Positions 61,882-64,000 of a stretch of 64,000 bases of DNA are shown in pieces. How positions within the stretch are numbered: position 1 is the first letter of the stretch; the number at the start of each line of letters is the position of its first letter. The notes beneath the pieces were generated by a model that had not been told where the DNA came from, did not search any database, and saw only the letters and a program-made list of their open reading frames with translations. Position numbers and translations under genes: made by a program. Source of the DNA: Gammaproteobacteria bacterium (lineage in GTDB: Bacteria; Pseudomonadota; Gammaproteobacteria; Steroidobacterales; Steroidobacteraceae); contig JAQGOE010000031.1 of NCBI GenBank assembly GCA_028293725.1, positions 1 to 64,000 of the forward strand, given 5' to 3'.

Positions 61882-62234
61882 ACGGAAATGTTCCCGGACG
61901 CCCGGATGATGACGAAGGCCTCGATCCCGCGCTGATCCAACTCTTCGACGCGGCCAATACGCAAGCAGCAGCCCGAGACGCCTTCGTCGCCTCAGTGCTG
62001 TTGAGCATGCAGCGAACCCGCCGCCTCCGCCTGATCCGCCAGTTAGGCGGGCTGGCGATCATCCTGATCTCCAGCGCATTCCTCGCGCCCTACGTGGCGC
62101 AACAAACCCTACTCGTCGCCGACTGGTTCACCAACCAGTTGCCGGCAACGGGAATGGCCCTGGTGTCGCCGATCGGATCCGTCTGCGCCGCGCTCCTCGC
62201 ATGGCGCATCGCACGATGGGCGAGAAACTACTAG
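61878..62234 (+). CDS. Membrane protein partner of the sigma factor (possible anti-sigma)
   Basis: A 118-residue protein with a cytosolic N-terminus (about 55 residues, Asp/Glu-rich then helical) and two membrane segments (LGGLAIILISSAFLAPYV; TGMALVSPIGSVCAALLAW). It overlaps the sigma-factor gene by four bases. There is no zinc-anti-sigma HxxxCxxC motif, so it is an anti-sigma candidate only by position. Its stop overlaps the convergent gene by four bases. Confidence 0.75.
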   Translation: MNGNVPGRPDDDEGLDPALIQLFDAANTQAAARDAFVASVLLSMQRTRRLRLIRQLGGLAIILISSAFLAPYVAQQTLLVADWFTNQLPATGMALVSPIGSVCAALLAWRIARWARNY

Positions 62235-62752
62235 CGCCGCACGCCGCTCGTCTGATTGGAGCTGTTGGCGTTCCGCTTCCAGTAGTCGTTCGCCTTCTGC
62301 TCCCACACCGTACTGGACCCGTCCTCCGTCTGATACTGCTGCACCTTGGGCGCCTTCAAGAAGCGCGCCTTGTCCAGGACGATGGCATCACTGCGAACCA
62401 TCGAACTCGCGGTTCCATAGGGCAGTGGCGTCGCGGTCCCTTCCGGGCCGGCGATGACCACATAGCCCTCGTTGTGGGAATTTCCGGGGATGATCGAGGC
62501 GACCGTACCCAACAGGTCGCCCGAAGGCGACTTCACCTGCATGCCCGAATCGATGTTTCCCGGCGACGCAGTGACCAGCCGCAGCGTGCCATGCCGCTGC
62601 GCGGTCGAAGCGCCATCGAGCTCAGGGTTCGGCGTGGGATTCAACACCGAGGCCGAGGGCGTATCGGGCGCCATCGGAGCCTGACTCTGTGCGTAAGCGG
62701 GCTCGGAGATGCACAAAGCCACCAACACGCTGAAGCTGCGAAGGGTAGTCAT
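62231..62752 (-). CDS. Exported protein with PRC-barrel-like domain
   Basis: A 173-residue protein with a signal peptide (LRSFSVLVALCISEPAYAQ), a Pro/Ser-rich linker, and a central domain reading GMQVKSPSGDLLGTVASIIPGNSHNEGYVVIAGPEGTATPLPYGTAS, reminiscent of the PRC-barrel fold. A basic C-terminal helix (WEQKANDYWKRN) follows. GGAGG sits ten bases before ATG 62752, which decides the start over the longer open frame. Function unknown. Confidence 0.75.
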   Translation of the reverse strand: MTTLRSFSVLVALCISEPAYAQSQAPMAPDTPSASVLNPTPNPELDGASTAQRHGTLRLVTASPGNIDSGMQVKSPSGDLLGTVASIIPGNSHNEGYVVIAGPEGTATPLPYGTASSMVRSDAIVLDKARFLKAPKVQQYQTEDGSSTVWEQKANDYWKRNANSSNQTSGVRR

Positions 62753-62911
62753 GGCGATCCTCCTCGCAGGCATTGCCTGCTTCAGAATATCCTGGCGCAG
62801 CCCTCGCGGGCTGCCCCGTGCGACGCATGCGTCGCACCCTCCTAACGGTGCGGAACACCGATCACGGATAAGGCGCAAGCTCCATGCCCACTGCCGCACG
62901 CCAAGGCGGCG

Positions 62912-64000
62912 TCACTGCTTCGATAACGATTCCGAATACGGCCGGCTCGCCACACTCGTCCCCCACTGCTTGTTGGGCCTCGACTGCATGACAAAATGCA
63001 ACTCGCCCCCCGCCATGATTTCCTCGTGGCGGATGAAAGTCCGGGCCAGAGGCTTACCGTTGAGTCGGACAGATCCTACATAACCATTGCTGTCGGAAAG
63101 ATGCTCCACCACGATGGTGAATTGTTTGCCATTCGGCAGATGCAGCACGGCGTGGTCCAGGAATGGCCGGCCGATGACATACTCACCCGAGCCCGGGGTC
63201 ACCGGATAGAAGCCGAAAGCCGTGAACAGAAGCCAGGCGGACATCTGGCCCAGGTCGTCGTTACCCGACAGGCCATCCGGCTTCGGCTGATACTGGCTCG
63301 CCACGATCTGCGCGAGGCGCTCCTGCGTGCGCCACGGAGCGCCCGCGTAGACATAGAGATAGCCAATGTGATGGCTCGGCTCATTGCCATGCGCGTAAAA
63401 GCCCACGAGACCTGAAATATCCTCGACATTGGCAAAGCTCGCGGGATCGACCTTCGAATCGAACAGCGTATCGAGCTTCTGCACGAAGCGCCGCTCGCCT
63501 CCCATATGACGAATCAACTCAGCGGTATCCTGCGGTGTGTACCAACTGTACTGCCACGCATTGCCCTCGGTGTAATCGCCATTGCCGGCGATCGTGGGGT
63601 CGAAGGGCACCCGGAATTTTCCATCGCTGTTACGGGCCCGGACAAATCCGGTCTTGTCATCAAAGACATTACGCCAATTATCCGCGCGCGCGCGAAAGCG
63701 AGCCGCCACGTCGTTACGTCCCATTGCTTTCGCGACACGGGCGATAGTCCAGTCGTCGTACGCATATTCGACGGTCTTGGAAGCACCTTCTCGGTCCTTG
63801 TCGGCGGGCACCCAACCCGACTTCATGTACTGGTCGAGTCCCGCGTAACGGGCACTCGTGGCGCTGGCGACCATGGCATCGAGCGCCTCGTCCGCGGAAA
63901 ACCCGGGAATCCCCTTCAGATATGCATCCGCGATCACCGGCACCGCGTGATACCCGATCATGGTCCAGGTCTCCTGGCCGGCGAACTGCCATACGGGCAG
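62912..64000 (-). CDS. GH92 alpha-1,2-mannosidase, N-terminus beyond the right edge
   Basis: The frame is open to the window edge, so the visible 362 residues are the C-terminal (alpha/alpha-barrel) half of a glycoside hydrolase 92 enzyme, a calcium-dependent exo-alpha-mannosidase. GH92 hallmarks are the general-acid loop HGNEPSHHIGYLY, the catalytic-base region SGNDDLGQMSAW and GFYPVTPGSGEYVIGRP. A full member would have about 750 residues and a signal peptide. It implies use of eukaryotic (fungal or plant) mannan or N-glycans. Confidence 0.93.
   Translation of the reverse strand: MPVWQFAGQETWTMIGYHAVPVIADAYLKGIPGFSADEALDAMVASATSARYAGLDQYMKSGWVPADKDREGASKTVEYAYDDWTIARVAKAMGRNDVAARFRARADNWRNVFDDKTGFVRARNSDGKFRVPFDPTIAGNGDYTEGNAWQYSWYTPQDTAELIRHMGGERRFVQKLDTLFDSKVDPASFANVEDISGLVGFYAHGNEPSHHIGYLYVYAGAPWRTQERLAQIVASQYQPKPDGLSGNDDLGQMSAWLLFTAFGFYPVTPGSGEYVIGRPFLDHAVLHLPNGKQFTIVVEHLSDSNGYVGSVRLNGKPLARTFIRHEEIMAGGELHFVMQSRPNKQWGTSVASRPYSESLSKQ

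Overview
The window is about 64 kb of GC-rich bacterial DNA carrying some 55 protein genes, densely packed on both strands. I saw no rRNA, tRNA, CRISPR array, prophage or insertion sequence. The gene content fits an aerobic, nutritionally versatile soil or water gammaproteobacterium, perhaps of the Steroidobacterales/Nevskiales/Xanthomonadales type. The evidence is TonB-dependent uptake, a TIGR02466-type oxygenase, Dcp-like M3 and S9 peptidases, a glyoxylate bypass, branched-chain keto acid dehydrogenase and an aerobic CoA-thioester aromatic pathway. The taxonomic placement is inference.

Layout. 1-9.7 kb: a clipped membrane protein, a PAS-GGDEF-EAL c-di-GMP protein, a divergent acyl-CoA dehydrogenase facing an SDR, an M3 metallopeptidase, SlyD, a membrane-anchored lytic transglycosylase, a FadR-type regulator and an esterase. 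9.8-19.7 kb: a repeat-rich YXWXPGXW cell-envelope protein; a benzoylformate decarboxylase divergent from a Tat-exported ThDP enzyme followed by a small cytochrome c, an AraC regulator and a TonB receptor; then a 2OG oxygenase. 19.7-24 kb: an S9 peptidase, a HipBA toxin-antitoxin pair with repeat-rich control DNA, and a DUF1348 protein. 24-36.4 kb: methylmalonate-semialdehyde dehydrogenase, a glutaryl-CoA-dehydrogenase-like gene, several flavoprotein oxidoreductases (two exported, one with a c-type heme motif), a VOC protein, an MHS transporter, an amidase, and a MarR gene preceded by three evenly spaced palindromes.

36.7-49.1 kb is the clearest functional island. On the minus strand are iorA/iorB-like 2-oxoacid:ferredoxin oxidoreductase genes and a cyclase-family hydrolase. 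Diverging from them is a tightly overlapping operon: a two-domain 2-aminobenzoyl-CoA monooxygenase/reductase (ACMR) type enzyme, SDR, MarR, crotonase, acyl-CoA dehydrogenase and RidA, followed by an Old-Yellow-Enzyme relative. The likely logic is CoA-dependent dearomatisation of an aminobenzoyl-CoA (or similar) ring, then beta-oxidation-like steps, with RidA possibly hydrolysing the enamine/imine. The IorAB and cyclase genes suggest the feedstock may be an indole or kynurenine-type compound. This substrate assignment is inference.

49.2-64 kb: a small hypothetical gene; aceA-aceB (glyoxylate shunt; the malate synthase lacks an internal conserved block) divergent from a ScfR/DUF3612-like regulator; a DUF1684 lipoprotein-like gene; a DedA-rhodanese fusion; a DUF3592 protein; the bkd E1alpha-E1beta-E2 operon; a three-gene ECF sigma-factor operon; an exported PRC-barrel-like protein; and the C-terminal part of a GH92 alpha-mannosidase cut by the right edge.

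The most interesting items are: (i) the exported ThDP enzyme plus cytochrome c pair; (ii) the exported FMN alpha-hydroxyacid dehydrogenase with a CxxCH motif; (iii) the IorAB/cyclase/ACMR/RidA island; (iv) the three MarR palindromes spaced exactly 29 bp apart; and (v) the in-frame deletions in malate synthase and an acyl-CoA dehydrogenase.
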